Assembly (NCBI RefSeq): GCF_036924535.1 | Contig: NZ_JAZHRT010000001.1 | Coordinates: forward strand, 5,456,001 to 5,520,000 | DNA from: Bradyrhizobium sp. AZCC 2262 | GTDB taxonomy: Bacteria; Pseudomonadota; Alphaproteobacteria; Rhizobiales; Xanthobacteraceae | Length of the DNA stretch: 64,000 nt | Direction: 5' to 3' | Shown here: positions 1-9,283 of the stretch, piece by piece | How the letters are laid out: every line of letters starts with the position of its first letter | Position numbering within the stretch: the first letter of the stretch is position 1 | Translations under genes and position numbers: made by a program | The notes under the pieces: model-generated | Database searches by the model: none | What the model was told of the DNA's origin: nothing | Seen by the model: the letters and a program-made list of their open reading frames with translations, nothing else

Positions 1-67
1 CTGAGTCTCGCGTCAACTTTCCCGAACCTGATGCGTATTTGTCGTGGACCGTTACCGACGCGCGAAC

Positions 68-284
68 CGCGCCTGATCTTCCGACATGCCCCCTAAACTT
101 CACCAGATTGGGATGCGTCACAACGCCGTCGTTTATGTTCATTGAGAAATTGTAGGTCCTGGCGCAGAGAATGGACAGCTGAGGCCAAGCTGGCGGAGGG
201 AGAGGAACTGGGATCGAACCTTCTCCGCCTACGCGGTTCCGAGAGCGGTTGTCGGACCCTATCGCGCGCCTGATCTTCCGACAT
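68..284. repeat. 20-bp direct repeat pair at the left edge
   Basis: The same 20 bases, beginning CGCGCC and ending CCGACAT, occur at 68..87 and 265..284, 197 bp apart. The first 300 bp otherwise show no reading frame that I would call a gene. They lie just downstream of the exoprotein gene that ends at 301. The pair may be the remains of a small duplication; no function is claimed. Confidence 0.4.
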
Positions 285-300
285 CCCAGGTCGTGAGGAT

Positions 301-3300
301 CTATCCATTGATTCCGGGATGCTGGCGGTCTGTAACGGCCTGGGCCAATTGCGGGAGCAAGCCTGCGCCTCCCGGTTCACCGGCGCCAAGTGACGAGGTG
401 ACAGCGCTATCCCAGCCCGAAGAAGCAAATGCCGAAGCCATGTGCTGTGTCCACAGTGCTAATCTCTGGTCCAGGGCTGCAAGCGAGGGCGCGGGATCGG
501 TCCCCGAATTTTCCGATGTCAAACGGCCGGGTTGGTCGGTTAGCGGCGGCGGGTTGACGACATTTGTCTCACCATGGTCATCAGTCGACGCAGTGAAGTT
601 CGCCAAAGAATAGTTGCTGGCGAGAGCGCTGCTGGTCGGCTTGGCTACGTCGCTCTCCTCACTTGCGCCACGACCGATCAAAAGGCTCTTCACAGGGACG
701 GCGCTTCCGCTTCCGATCGTGCCGTCGCCATTCAGATCCTGGTGGAAACTCACCTCGATCCCCCGCAGCGCCGAACTGGAGCCCGACACGACGCCTCCGA
801 CTGCATTGCCGATCACGTTGCCGTTGTTGTCGGTGTTCCAGACCGTGTACTGATTCCCACGCGTAGACTTCAGCGCAACCTCGTAGCCGCTGGCGGTCTT
901 TTCCGCGCCGATAAAGGTCCAGCCGGCGTACTGCCCGACCGTCAGGGGACCACCATACTTCAGCTGAGGGCCAGTTCCGCCGCCAACGGGATTCAGGAAG
1001 TAATGGTTGGCGACCTTATCCAGCGCGGTTGCGCCAAATGATTCGACTCTTATCGCGACAGGACCGATCGTGCCATCGCCATTCAGATCCTGGTGGAAAC
1101 TCGCCTCAATCCCTTGCAGCGCCGCACTGGAGCCCGACACGACGCCTCTGACCGCATTGCCGATCACGTTGCCGTTGTTGTCGGTGTTCCAAACCTTGTA
1201 CTGATTCCCACGCGTAGACTTCAGCGCAACCTCGTAGCCGCTGGCGGTCTTTTCCGCGCCGATAAAGGTCCAACCGGCGTACTGCCCCACCGTGACGAGC
1301 GAGCCATTATACTTCAGTTGAGGGCCGGTCCCGCCGCCAACGGGATTCAGGAAGTAATGGTTGCCAACGATATCCAGCGCTGTCGAACCGGACGACTCAA
1401 CTCTTGTTGGCGGCGTCGTGTCTGGGATCGCGGTGTCAATCCGCAACGTCCCGGCCGGGTTCGCCATCGCGCCGGTGAGATTGGCGGCGTTGCCAGAGCT
1501 GTCCTTGATGGTCGCCGTGCCTTTGTTGATCGCTGTCACGGCGAGGTCAGCGGTGTTCTGGCCCGCCCCGACCGTGTAGCTGAAGGTCAGCGCTTTGCTG
1601 CCGGAGCCGCCGGTATAGGTCGCGGTGCCGCCGTTGTTGAGGGTCAGTGTCGGTGTGCCGCCTGCAACCGTCACCGCCTCGCTCAGATTGAGCGTCAGCG
1701 TCACCACGTTGCCGGTCGAGAGATTACCTGTGCCAGCCGTGATGCCGGTGCCGGACGCAACCAGCGAGGCAACCGTGGGGGGCGTCGTGTCTGGGATCGC
1801 GGTGTCAATCTGCAGCGTGCCGGCCGGGTTGGCCACCGCGCCGGCGAGATTGGCGGCGTTGCCAGAGCTGTCCTTGATGGTCGCCGTGCCTTTGTTGATC
1901 GCTGTCACGGCGAGGTCAGCGGTGTTCTGGCCCGCCCCGACCGTGTAGCTGAAGGTCAGCGCTTTGCTGCCGGAGCCGCCGGTATAGGTCGCGGTGCCGC
2001 CGTTGTTGAGGGTCAGTGTCGGTGTGCCGCCTGCAACCGTCACCGCCTCGCTCAGATTGAGCGTCAGCGTCACCACGTTGCCGGTCGAGAGATTACCTGT
2101 GCCAGCCGTGATGCCGGTGCCGGACGCAACCAGCGAGGCAACCGTGGGGGGCGTCGTGTCTGGGATCGCGGTGTCAATCTGCAGCGTGCCGGCCGGGTTG
2201 GCCACCGCGCCGGCGAGATTGGCGGCGTTGCCAGAGCTGTCCTTGATGGTCGCCGTGCCTTTGTTGATCGCTGTCACGGCGAGGTCAGCGGTGTTCTGGC
2301 CCGCCCCGACCGTGTAGCTGAAGGTCAGCGCTTTGCTGCCGGAGCCGCTGGTATAGGTCGCGGTGCCGCCGTTGTTGAGGGTCAGTGTCGGTGTGCCGCC
2401 TGCAACCGTCACCGCCTCGCTCAGATTGAGCGTCAGCGTCACCACGTTGCCGGTCGAGAGATTACCTGTGCCAGCCGTGATGCCGGTGCCGGACGCAACC
2501 AGCGAGGCAACCGTCGGCGCCGTGGTATCTCCGGTCTGCCCCGTTGAGCCACCGTAAGTGGAAGGAGTCGGAAACGACGAATTATTGTAGGAGAGTACGA
2601 TGTTGCTGTAGTCGACCGCTATCGGCGACGTCACCCCTTCGGGATATCCTTCGTAAACCCCCAGCTTCAAATACTGGCCGCCGGTCTCGGTCCCCAGTTG
2701 GCCGTGATAATCGACGATTTGGACGCCATTAGACCAAATCTTTAGGAAACCGGTTGAATCGGTGGAGAAATTGGCCTGAATTTGGATGTCGTAAGGTTGG
2801 CCGCGTACAATGGATTTCGGATCTACATAAACGGTCTGCTCAAAGGACTCATTGATATTCACAATCACCTGCAGCTTGTCGCCCTTGATCGAGATCGAGA
2901 ACGGGATGCCGGATTCCTCGTGCATTTGGGCGACCGATAGCCAATCGACGGGATTCACCGCCCCCGGCTCCACAGTCATCGTGTAAGCCGCGTTGAAGAC
3001 CTGGTGGTCGAGCGCCTCGTCGACCGTCAGGATTTCGGATCGAGCCGTTTCGTCATCGGCCCACAGGTCTCCGGGCCGCACTTCCATGCGAACGGTGTGC
3101 GCATCCGGATTGGTAAGGCTCCAAGGTTTATTGCCGGATTCGACGAACCAACCCTGGCCGTCGATCGTAATCGGGTTCGCCCAATTGTTGCTGGCCGGCC
3201 TGAAGTCCGTAACGCTCGGAATTACGGTGACCGACAAGGCGCTTGATGGCGCACTGATGGCGCCCGACGCATCAGTCGCTGTGGCAGTCAAGCTATGGGT

Positions 3301-3510
3301 GCTGTCGGAGAGCTTTGGTGTCTCAAACGCCCATGCACCGGAGCTGTTCGACGTGGCTGTGCCTAGAAGGGTCGATCCGTCATAAATTGACACTGTCGTA
3401 TTTGGATCCGCACTCCCCCACACCGTAACCACGTTCGCGTCGGTGATACCATCACCCCGGGTACCGCTATCTGCAAAGAAGTTGCTAATCGTAGGCTTTT
3501 GAATGGCCAT
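301..3510 (-). CDS. Polysaccharide-lyase-like, Ig-repeat exoprotein, probably type I-secreted
   Basis: A 1,069-aa modular surface or secreted protein without an N-terminal signal peptide. Residues about 5-95 form a bacterial Ig-like domain. Residues about 97-310 resemble the heparin-lyase/polysaccharide-lyase beta-jelly-roll fold, including a TARSEI motif. Then come three nearly identical 123-aa repeats (each starting DTT-PPTVAS or DTTAPTVAS) and two 117-aa tryptophan-containing repeats ending in HQDLNGDGTIG, a possible calcium-binding loop. The C-terminal ~70 residues include LALWTQHMASAF, of a kind I associate with bradyrhizobial exoproteins secreted through ABC (type I) systems; no transporter gene is visible here. 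The start ATG at 3510 has a GGGGAG ribosome-binding site 6 bp upstream. The family assignment of the lyase domain is from pattern memory; an inactive carbohydrate-binding relative is equally possible. Confidence 0.8.
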   Translation of the reverse strand: MAIQKPTISNFFADSGTRGDGITDANVVTVWGSADPNTTVSIYDGSTLLGTATSNSSGAWAFETPKLSDSTHSLTATATDASGAISAPSSALSVTVIPSVTDFRPASNNWANPITIDGQGWFVESGNKPWSLTNPDAHTVRMEVRPGDLWADDETARSEILTVDEALDHQVFNAAYTMTVEPGAVNPVDWLSVAQMHEESGIPFSISIKGDKLQVIVNINESFEQTVYVDPKSIVRGQPYDIQIQANFSTDSTGFLKIWSNGVQIVDYHGQLGTETGGQYLKLGVYEGYPEGVTSPIAVDYSNIVLSYNNSSFPTPSTYGGSTGQTGDTTAPTVASLVASGTGITAGTGNLSTGNVVTLTLNLSEAVTVAGGTPTLTLNNGGTATYTSGSGSKALTFSYTVGAGQNTADLAVTAINKGTATIKDSSGNAANLAGAVANPAGTLQIDTAIPDTTPPTVASLVASGTGITAGTGNLSTGNVVTLTLNLSEAVTVAGGTPTLTLNNGGTATYTGGSGSKALTFSYTVGAGQNTADLAVTAINKGTATIKDSSGNAANLAGAVANPAGTLQIDTAIPDTTPPTVASLVASGTGITAGTGNLSTGNVVTLTLNLSEAVTVAGGTPTLTLNNGGTATYTGGSGSKALTFSYTVGAGQNTADLAVTAINKGTATIKDSSGNAANLTGAMANPAGTLRIDTAIPDTTPPTRVESSGSTALDIVGNHYFLNPVGGGTGPQLKYNGSLVTVGQYAGWTFIGAEKTASGYEVALKSTRGNQYKVWNTDNNGNVIGNAVRGVVSGSSAALQGIEASFHQDLNGDGTIGPVAIRVESFGATALDKVANHYFLNPVGGGTGPQLKYGGPLTVGQYAGWTFIGAEKTASGYEVALKSTRGNQYTVWNTDNNGNVIGNAVGGVVSGSSSALRGIEVSFHQDLNGDGTIGSGSAVPVKSLLIGRGASEESDVAKPTSSALASNYSLANFTASTDDHGETNVVNPPPLTDQPGRLTSENSGTDPAPSLAALDQRLALWTQHMASAFASSGWDSAVTSSLGAGEPGGAGLLPQLAQAVTDRQHPGING
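705..1408 (-). repeat. Two 351-bp tandem repeats (117 aa each)
   Basis: Inside the exoprotein gene, two adjacent in-frame units of 351 bp encode the blocks starting RVESSGSTALD and RVESFGATALD. The DNA is near-identical for long stretches; for example the TTCAGATCCTGGTGGAAACT block recurs exactly 351 bp apart at about 731 and 1082. Unit boundaries are approximate. Confidence 0.75.
1423..2529 (-). repeat. Three 369-bp tandem repeats (123 aa each)
   Basis: Three in-frame units at 1423..1791, 1792..2160 and 2161..2529 differ by only a handful of bases. Such near-identity at DNA level implies recent expansion or continuing homogenisation, and makes copy number prone to change by slippage or recombination. 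They encode Ig/cadherin-like beta domains in the exoprotein. Confidence 0.9.
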
Positions 3511-4089
3511 CTAAGGCTCCCCAATTTTCGCCGCCGCTTGTCCAATGCGGGCCGATCTCACGCGCATGACAGGGGGCCGGTTAACTAGCCGGCTTTGACC
3601 AAAGCAAGGCGACACAAAGGAGAGTGCGGGCCAAACTATGGCGAGTCGCCTCTAGCAATTTGGCTTGGAACTCACCTCGATCTGACGGCGTCCGATGCGT
3701 AACGTGTGATGCAAGTTGCTCACCCGATCACGCTATGCAGGTCTCAAAGTATCGGCGTCGACGAAACATGGAGATAACCTCTCAACGCAAGTTGTCTGAA
3801 AAGCCTGAGAGCTATTACCGTTGAGAGAAAAACATTCGGCGAGGAATGACGCAGTGCTGCACATACGGCCCATCAACCAGCCTTGCGACACCAGCAGCAG
3901 GATCGCGATCTCATTTGTCTTCCGGTGTCGTCCCGGCGGTGACGTTGACTGTTTGCGCAATTACCAGAAGCGCCGCGAGGTTTGGGCGTGCTTATTGAAA
4001 AAGCGGTCAACGGCGAGAGTTCATTGCGGGGACGGCTGCCGCTGCAGTCCAGCGTTTTGGTTCCGTCAGGTGATGGACTCACAGACTCT
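3511..4089. other. Intergenic, no gene recognised
   Basis: This 579-bp stretch separates two minus-strand genes. Short open frames exist on both strands, but none has a convincing ribosome-binding site together with protein-like composition. It must contain the promoter of the exoprotein gene near 3511-3650; I cannot pick a convincing -35/-10 pair. Confidence 0.4.
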
Positions 4090-4932
4090 TTAGAGCGCCG
4101 TCACGAGGGTCGCGCTTTCATCCAGCATGGGCAAAATCTCGTCTCGGGGCTTGGGCGGAAGCATCAGGACGACCCGATCAACGCCGGCGTCACGGTAGCG
4201 TTTCAGCACCTCCAGGTCTCGGGGCGCCCCGAAGACGTTGAAGGAGAGCGACGCGGGATCGCGGCCGGCGTCCTTTGCCATTTGTCGGAATTGCGGCAGC
4301 ACCTCAAGCGGATCCAGCGCACGCCCGCCGATCGGAATCCAGCCGTCGCCATAGGCGATCGCCCGTTTTGCTGCGTGGGGAAATGCGCCCCCAACAACGA
4401 TGGGCGGGTGAGGTTTTTGAACCGGTTTGGGCCACTGCATCATGGGTTCGAACTTGACCAATTCGCCGTCGAATGCCGCCGTCGACTGCGTCCAGATTTG
4501 CTTCATCGCCTGGATCCGCTCACCCATCAGCTTGAAGCGGGTTGCAAACGCAGTGCCGTGACTGGCCATCTCCTCCTCGTTCCAACCCCCGCCAACGCCA
4601 AAAATGAACCGGCCCGAGGAAAGCTGGTCGACGGTCGATACCTCCTTGGCGGTGTGGATTGGATCGCGCTCGACGACAAGACAGATCCCGGTCGCAAGCT
4701 TGATGGTTTTCGTCACCGCGGCGGCAGCGGCCAGCGAGAGGAACGGATCGTAGGCATCGTAATAATACTTCGGCAGCTCGGCGCCGCCCGGCCACGGCGA
4801 TTTGCGACTGGTGGGAATGTGACTGTGCTCCGGCAACCACAATGAATCGTAACCTCGCGCCTCCGCCGCGACCGCAAGGTCGTGCGGTGGAATCGCGTAA
4901 TCCGTCGGAAACATCGTAAGCCCGACATGCAT
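4090..4932 (-). CDS. LLM-class F420/flavin-dependent oxidoreductase
   Basis: A luciferase-like monooxygenase (bacterial luciferase fold) of about 280 aa. Family features are the N-terminal MHVGLTMFPTDYAIPP strand, the AEARGYDSLWLPEHSH segment, the LATGICLVVERDPIHTAKE region and GRFIFGVGGGWNEEEM. The family uses reduced F420 or FMN; which cofactor is used here cannot be read from sequence alone. The open frame extends to 5016, but the ATG at 4932 is preferred: it begins the conserved first strand and has GGGGAG 8 bp upstream. It lies 67 bp downstream of a PPOX-type gene on the same strand, and the two probably form an operon. Substrate unknown. Confidence 0.88.
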   Translation of the reverse strand: MHVGLTMFPTDYAIPPHDLAVAAEARGYDSLWLPEHSHIPTSRKSPWPGGAELPKYYYDAYDPFLSLAAAAAVTKTIKLATGICLVVERDPIHTAKEVSTVDQLSSGRFIFGVGGGWNEEEMASHGTAFATRFKLMGERIQAMKQIWTQSTAAFDGELVKFEPMMQWPKPVQKPHPPIVVGGAFPHAAKRAIAYGDGWIPIGGRALDPLEVLPQFRQMAKDAGRDPASLSFNVFGAPRDLEVLKRYRDAGVDRVVLMLPPKPRDEILPMLDESATLVTAL

Positions 4933-4999
4933 GTCCCATACTCCCCGGTTGCGGCCAAGCTCCAGCCTACGCGACCGCACGTGACGATCGCAACAGCGT

Positions 5000-5458
5000 C
5001 TAGGCTTGACCATCATGGTCGGTCTCGTCCGCGCCCACGGACAGGTCGCCCCAGCTCTTCACCCGCTCCAGGCGGACCGCGATGACGGGCCGATCGGCGA
5101 TCTGCATCGCCGCCAACTGGCGGTACCGGGAGCGTAGCAGCTCCTGCGCGTAATCGTGCTCGGTCCCGGCGCGCAGGATCTCGGCCCGTCCACGCAGCAT
5201 CACCCAGCCAAGCCGGGTCCAGTCTTCGTCGTACCGATCAACCACGATGGCGACCATCGGGTTGCGCTCGATGTTGCGGACGCGCTTGAGTGCTGCTCCA
5301 GCCACTTGCTTCGGCTTCTCGTCGATGGTGATGTAAAGGGTGCCTTGCGAAATCGTAAAACACACTGGCACGACGTGCGGAATGGCCCTGCCATCGGCCG
5401 TGGCAAGATGCCCGACCCGTTGCGCCGACAGGAACCTGCGTTCGTGGTGTGACAGCAT
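5000..5458 (-). CDS. PPOX-class F420-dependent enzyme family protein
   Basis: A 152-aa split-barrel flavin/F420-binding protein (pyridoxamine 5'-phosphate oxidase-like fold). Visible family features are GHLATADGRAIPHVVPVCF, the IDEKPKQ segment, RNPMVAIVVDRYDEDW and the WVMLRGRAEIL strand. Members of this subfamily reduce or bind small electrophilic compounds using F420 or FMN. It is the upstream partner of the LLM-class gene. The start ATG at 5458 has only a weak ribosome-binding site. Exact substrate and cofactor are inferred from family only. Confidence 0.85.
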   Translation of the reverse strand: MLSHHERRFLSAQRVGHLATADGRAIPHVVPVCFTISQGTLYITIDEKPKQVAGAALKRVRNIERNPMVAIVVDRYDEDWTRLGWVMLRGRAEILRAGTEHDYAQELLRSRYRQLAAMQIADRPVIAVRLERVKSWGDLSVGADETDHDGQA

Positions 5459-5743
5459 GTGACGGTCCGCCGCGCGATGACTGTCAATCGCGCTGATACT
5501 GCACGGCTTGGCTCGGCTTCGCCAGCCAGAAATCTGCGTTCGACCAAACGTCGGCAGGCCTGCCGGCTTGATTCGAAACCGCGGTCGCGATCAATCCGGT
5601 GATAGCGCATCCGATGCAACGACGTGGCGAATAGGGACGAATTTTGTTGCGGTGCAAGGCCTACGCGCGACTTAACTCATACTGAGCTGTCAACGCATCG
5701 ATTGGTATGCTCCATTCCTTGCTGATCGCACGGATCATTTGCT

Positions 5744-6097
5744 TTATCGCTGCACTTGAACGTTGACGTTCATACGGGCTGGTTCGACGTATTGTGGCCC
5801 CCTGAAAGCAAAGGTCGGCATTTTTCCATCTGACCGACCACACTCATAGGTCATTGAATACCAGGTGAAGGGGCCTGCACCGGTATCGGCCAGCAAGCCG
5901 CCTGCATGACTTTCGCTATCTAGAACTAAGTAAGGACCGCCGCATGTTTGTGCGGCTTTCTGTAAGCAAGCCGTGGATGATTGATTACATTTCGCGGTTT
6001 CGACGGTCGCGCCCGACGGTCCCTTGAAGGACTGATTAGTTGTCTCCATGCATCCAACCAGCGCTGCAGTTAGAGCCAAAATCGCAAAAACACGCAT
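5744..6097 (-). CDS. Small predicted lipoprotein, function unknown
   Basis: A 117-aa protein starting MRVFAILALTAALVGC: a classical lipoprotein signal peptide with lipobox LVGC, so probably anchored to a cell-envelope membrane through its N-terminal cysteine. The mature part has further cysteines (AKCNQSS, STACLQK, QTCGG, YECGRS) that could form disulfides. The frame is open to 6241, but the ATG at 6097 is chosen because it begins the signal peptide and has GGGGGA 8 bp upstream. It is divergent from the serine recombinase. I recognise no family. Confidence 0.7.
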   Translation of the reverse strand: MRVFAILALTAALVGCMETTNQSFKGPSGATVETAKCNQSSTACLQKAAQTCGGPYLVLDSESHAGGLLADTGAGPFTWYSMTYECGRSDGKMPTFAFRGPQYVEPARMNVNVQVQR

Positions 6098-6212
6098 TGG
6101 AAATGTCCCCCGGCCAAGTCTATCCAATCGCAGCCTTGCGGTAAAATCAACTAGGAATTGCATAGATATCAACGGCTTGGTATCATGAAACGGTGGCGGA
6201 GCTAGTTGATCC

Positions 6213-7877
6213 ATGGTCAATGCGCTCGTCATCCGCCGCACTACGCAACTGGCAAGGGCCCAGAAGGCGCTCCGCGCTGCGCAATATGTTCGAATGTCGA
6301 CCGAGCTTCAGCGCTATTCGATACAGAACCAAGCCGCCGCCATCGCGGCATACGCTCAGCAACGAAAACTCACGATCGTTCGGACTTATGTCGACGAAGG
6401 GCGCAGCGGTCTCACGATCAACAGGCGGCCGGGCCTGATCGAGCTGATCGAGGATGTTCAATCAGGACACGCAGACTTTGATCACATCCTAGTTTACGAC
6501 GTCAGCCGATGGGGACGCTTTCAGGATGTAGACGAGAGTGCGCATTACGAGTTTGTCTGTAGGCGAAGCGGCATCAAGGTTGCCTATTGCGCTGAGCAAT
6601 TCGACAACGACGGAAGCCTCCTGTCGAGCATCGTCAAGAACATAAAGCGTGTTATGGCGGCTGAGTATAGCCGAGAGCTCGGGGTGAAGGTGCACGCCGG
6701 TCACTGCCGGATAGCGAGTCTCGGCTATCGCGTCGGCGGCCCGCTCGCATTTGGCTTCCGCAGGGAAATGGTCGATGAGAAACAACGCTCGAAAGGTAAG
6801 CTAGCGAAGGGCGAGTGCAAGGCTCTAAAAACAGATCGTGTGCGGCTTCGGCTAGGGTCTGACGAAGAGGCTGCCATTATCAGGTGGATATTTCAGCAAT
6901 TTGTTCTCGAGCGAAAAACGAACGTTGAAATTGCACGGCGGCTCAATTTGGCAAACATCGCCAACCACCATGGCCGTCCTTGGACGGATATCATGATCCA
7001 GGCGATTCTCAAGAACGAGAACTATGTCGGAAATCTCGTCTACAATCGTACATCCCGCCGCCTCGGACAGAAGCTGGTAAACAATCCTCATCACCTGTGG
7101 ATCCGAAGTGTGTCTGTGCTGGACCCGATCGTCGACGAAGAACTCTTCGCGCGTGCCCAAAAAATCATGGCCGAGCGATACATCGTTATTCCAGAGGACC
7201 AAATGTTGCGCCGGCTACGCCTGACACTCGCTCGCAAAGGAAAGCTCAACTCCCGCATCATCACCGATACACCCGGACTCCCCTCCGTCACTTCGTACGT
7301 CAAGCATTTTGGTTCCATGCGGAAAGCTTATGCACTCATAGGCTATGAAACGCCCCGCGACTGTACCTGGTATGATTCGCGGCTTCACTGGTCCGAAGTT
7401 CGCTTAAATCTCGCAGCGCGCGTTGCTGAGACGCTGAGGAGCGACCTCGGCGTCCGGGTAGATCTCACCGTGGGTAGTCCGGGGCTGACACTGAATGGAA
7501 GACGAAAGATCTCATTTCATGTGGTTCGCCAAATGGCAAAGAAGTCCGCAAGCCGTGCCGCTCAATGGCGAGCCCATCGACCGAAGCCAGGCGCGGCGGA
7601 GTTGCGCGTGGTCTTGCGACTAAACGACGTAAACAAGGAGATTGAAGACTATTTGCTCGTTCCCGCGCCAGACAATCCGAAGCGGTACCAGACGCTTTCG
7701 GACGCCTCCTTGGTTCGCCACAGTGCGATTCGCGTTGAGACCGTGGACGAATTAATCAAAGAGATCAAAACCAGATTGATTGCGTCCAGCCACGGCACGC
7801 CAGCCAAGCCAATGCTGCAGAACAAGCGAACGAAATTAAGCCGGCCCAAAACCAAGAACGACCACGCGCGGCACTGA
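6213..7877 (+). CDS. Large serine recombinase
   Basis: A 554-aa site-specific recombinase of the large serine (resolvase/invertase plus recombinase domain) type. The catalytic serine is in AQYVRMSTELQ (Ser29), followed by the family features EGRSGLTINRRPGL and VYDVSRWGRFQD. The recombinase domain follows (residues about 150-300) with LGYRVGGPLAFGFRR, IIRWIFQQF and ILKNENYVGNLVYNR. The family's cysteine zinc motif is not evident. Beyond about residue 350 there is a less familiar C-terminal extension. Such enzymes integrate or excise phages, integrative elements and transposons; this copy sits alone between a lipoprotein gene and gene fragments, so its own element is not delimited. The start ATG at 6213 has a distant GGAG. 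The catalytic core looks intact. Confidence 0.88.
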   Translation: MVNALVIRRTTQLARAQKALRAAQYVRMSTELQRYSIQNQAAAIAAYAQQRKLTIVRTYVDEGRSGLTINRRPGLIELIEDVQSGHADFDHILVYDVSRWGRFQDVDESAHYEFVCRRSGIKVAYCAEQFDNDGSLLSSIVKNIKRVMAAEYSRELGVKVHAGHCRIASLGYRVGGPLAFGFRREMVDEKQRSKGKLAKGECKALKTDRVRLRLGSDEEAAIIRWIFQQFVLERKTNVEIARRLNLANIANHHGRPWTDIMIQAILKNENYVGNLVYNRTSRRLGQKLVNNPHHLWIRSVSVLDPIVDEELFARAQKIMAERYIVIPEDQMLRRLRLTLARKGKLNSRIITDTPGLPSVTSYVKHFGSMRKAYALIGYETPRDCTWYDSRLHWSEVRLNLAARVAETLRSDLGVRVDLTVGSPGLTLNGRRKISFHVVRQMAKKSASRAAQWRAHRPKPGAAELRVVLRLNDVNKEIEDYLLVPAPDNPKRYQTLSDASLVRHSAIRVETVDELIKEIKTRLIASSHGTPAKPMLQNKRTKLSRPKTKNDHARH

Positions 7878-7980
7878 CGGATCGTAGATAGAGAAAAGCG
7901 CCGATCAGCTTGCCGTAGTTTCTTTTGAAATCGCCGTTGAGCTTCGAAATCTCGACAAGCTCGGAAGATCGGTCGGACAT
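7765..7980 (-). CDS. Possible truncated small membrane protein
   Basis: The ATG at 7980 has a strong AAGGAG 5 bp upstream, and the frame gives MSDRSSELVEISKLNGDF followed by a possible membrane segment (FWAGLISFACSAALAWLAC). The 3' part lies antisense inside the end of the serine recombinase gene, so only the first ~35 codons are likely to be original; the rest may be read-through into recombinase DNA. I read it as the 5' end of a gene interrupted when the recombinase arrived. Family unknown. Confidence 0.3.
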   Translation of the reverse strand: MSDRSSELVEISKLNGDFKRNYGKLIGAFLYLRSVSAARGRSWFWAGLISFACSAALAWLACRGWTQSIWF

Positions 7981-8238
7981 GGGATCTCCTTCGGCCACGC
8001 GATCGGATTGCGCGCCGCTGTGCAAGTCTAGGGGATGGGAATGGGAGCCGCCCTTAGGGGCTTGAGAGGGAAATCACAAGAGCCTAGCGGTAGTTTGGCC
8101 TTAGACCACTGATTTGCCCGACAACGCAACGGAAAAGAATCGACACAGCGCACGCCGAACTTCCAACCTTGATAGGGAGCAGCTATCACTGAAATACGCC
8201 AACGCCCGATCATGCGCCGATCCCGAGGGGTCAATCTC

Positions 8239-8406
8239 ATGAATCATCTGAAGCGACTCCGCGCGAAGATCAGGCCTGAAATCAGGACAGGGCTGGATGG
8301 CTTTGGCTTGTTGTTTGCGATCACGCTCTTTTTCTGCCTAATCCAGTCGGCCCACGACGGCACCGCGAACCGAAACCGCGCATACGATAAGGATCGGTGG
8401 TGGTAG
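8239..8406 (+). CDS. Possible small single-span protein
   Basis: A 55-aa frame starting ATG at 8239 with GAGGGG about 7 bp upstream. It has a basic N-terminus (MNHLKRLRAKIRPEIRTG) and one hydrophobic helix (FGLLFAITLFFCLIQS). It is antisense to the 3' end of the binding-protein pseudogene, where that frame no longer looks like a binding protein, so this strand may be the coding one. No family recognised. Confidence 0.3.
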   Translation: MNHLKRLRAKIRPEIRTGLDGFGLLFAITLFFCLIQSAHDGTANRNRAYDKDRWW

Positions 8407-9266
8407 ACTCCCTGGAGCGCTTTGGCTTCTATGATTGGCACGTCGCTGCTATCGATCAGAACCGGACGCTTTGATCCAGACGCGAAGGTGGAATTAATCG
8501 CCATCGTATCTCGGATGACGTTCCAGTAGTCCGTCGTGTTGAAAGGCGTAGTGACTCCATTTTGCCATTGCGTGAAGGCGACTTCCGACACATCTCTATC
8601 ACCGGTAGCGTCGAACTTCACCTTACCGACTGCCGTCGAAAAGGATTGACGTCGTAGTACCGGTTCGATCACTTCGAAGCGTTCGGAGCGCGCTTGATCG
8701 ATGGTTTGCGCCATCACCTGGATGGCCGCATAAGCGTAAAGAGTATAGCCGTCGGCGGCGTAGCCTCGCGAGCCCAAGCGAGCGACCGCTTCTGCAGCCA
8801 TCGCCGATGATCGAGCGTCAGGCAACGAAGTACCGACGACGCCTTCACTGGCCGAGCCCGCAATATCGTAAAACTCCCGACGGGCGACGGCGCTGCCTGA
8901 GACGAATGTCGTATCGAGACCGCTTTCCTTCGCCCGCTTGACGAGAGCCGCCGCGTTGGCTGGCGTCATGGCGAGATAGACCGCCGAGGGCTTACTGGCT
9001 ATCAGCTGCTCGACGGTAGGGGAGACGTCGACGACGTTACCTGTAAGCGCAGTTTCGTATTTCGGGGAGGCGCTCCGGTCCTTGAGCGCCAGTTTGAATC
9101 CATCAGCCAAACCGGATCCGTACGCGGATTTGTCGGAAATCAGTGCGATACCGTTTCCTTTGTAACGTCGCGTCAGGTAGGTACCCGCAGCGAAGCCCTG
9201 CGTCTGAGTGCTCCCGGCCATCAGGAAAACGTTGCGCCATCCATTGTTGCTCGCGGCGTCCGTCAA
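8244..9266 (-). pseudogene. 5'-truncated LivK-type branched-chain amino acid binding protein
   Basis: The frame encodes the central and C-terminal lobes of a periplasmic leucine/isoleucine/valine-type ABC substrate-binding protein, with NVFLMAGSTQTQGFAAG, YGSGLADGFKLAL, KPSAVYLAMTPANAAALVK and GYTLYAYAAIQVMAQTID. The signal peptide and roughly the first 120-130 residues are missing, and no normal start is present: the frame opens with TTG at 9266 and is stopped just upstream inside the 38-bp repeat array. The last ~90 codons (below about 8540) do not look like this family and may be read-through. No permease or ATPase genes accompany it. I infer a non-functional remnant cut by recombination at the repeat. 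Confidence 0.8.
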
Positions 9267-9283
9267 GCGGTAAGACGAATTTC

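Noticed and set aside
1093..2547. 484-codon plus-strand open frame with tandem repeats
   Set aside because: It is the antisense shadow of the 369-bp tandem repeats in the exoprotein gene; composition is Arg/Gly-rich and there is no start signal.
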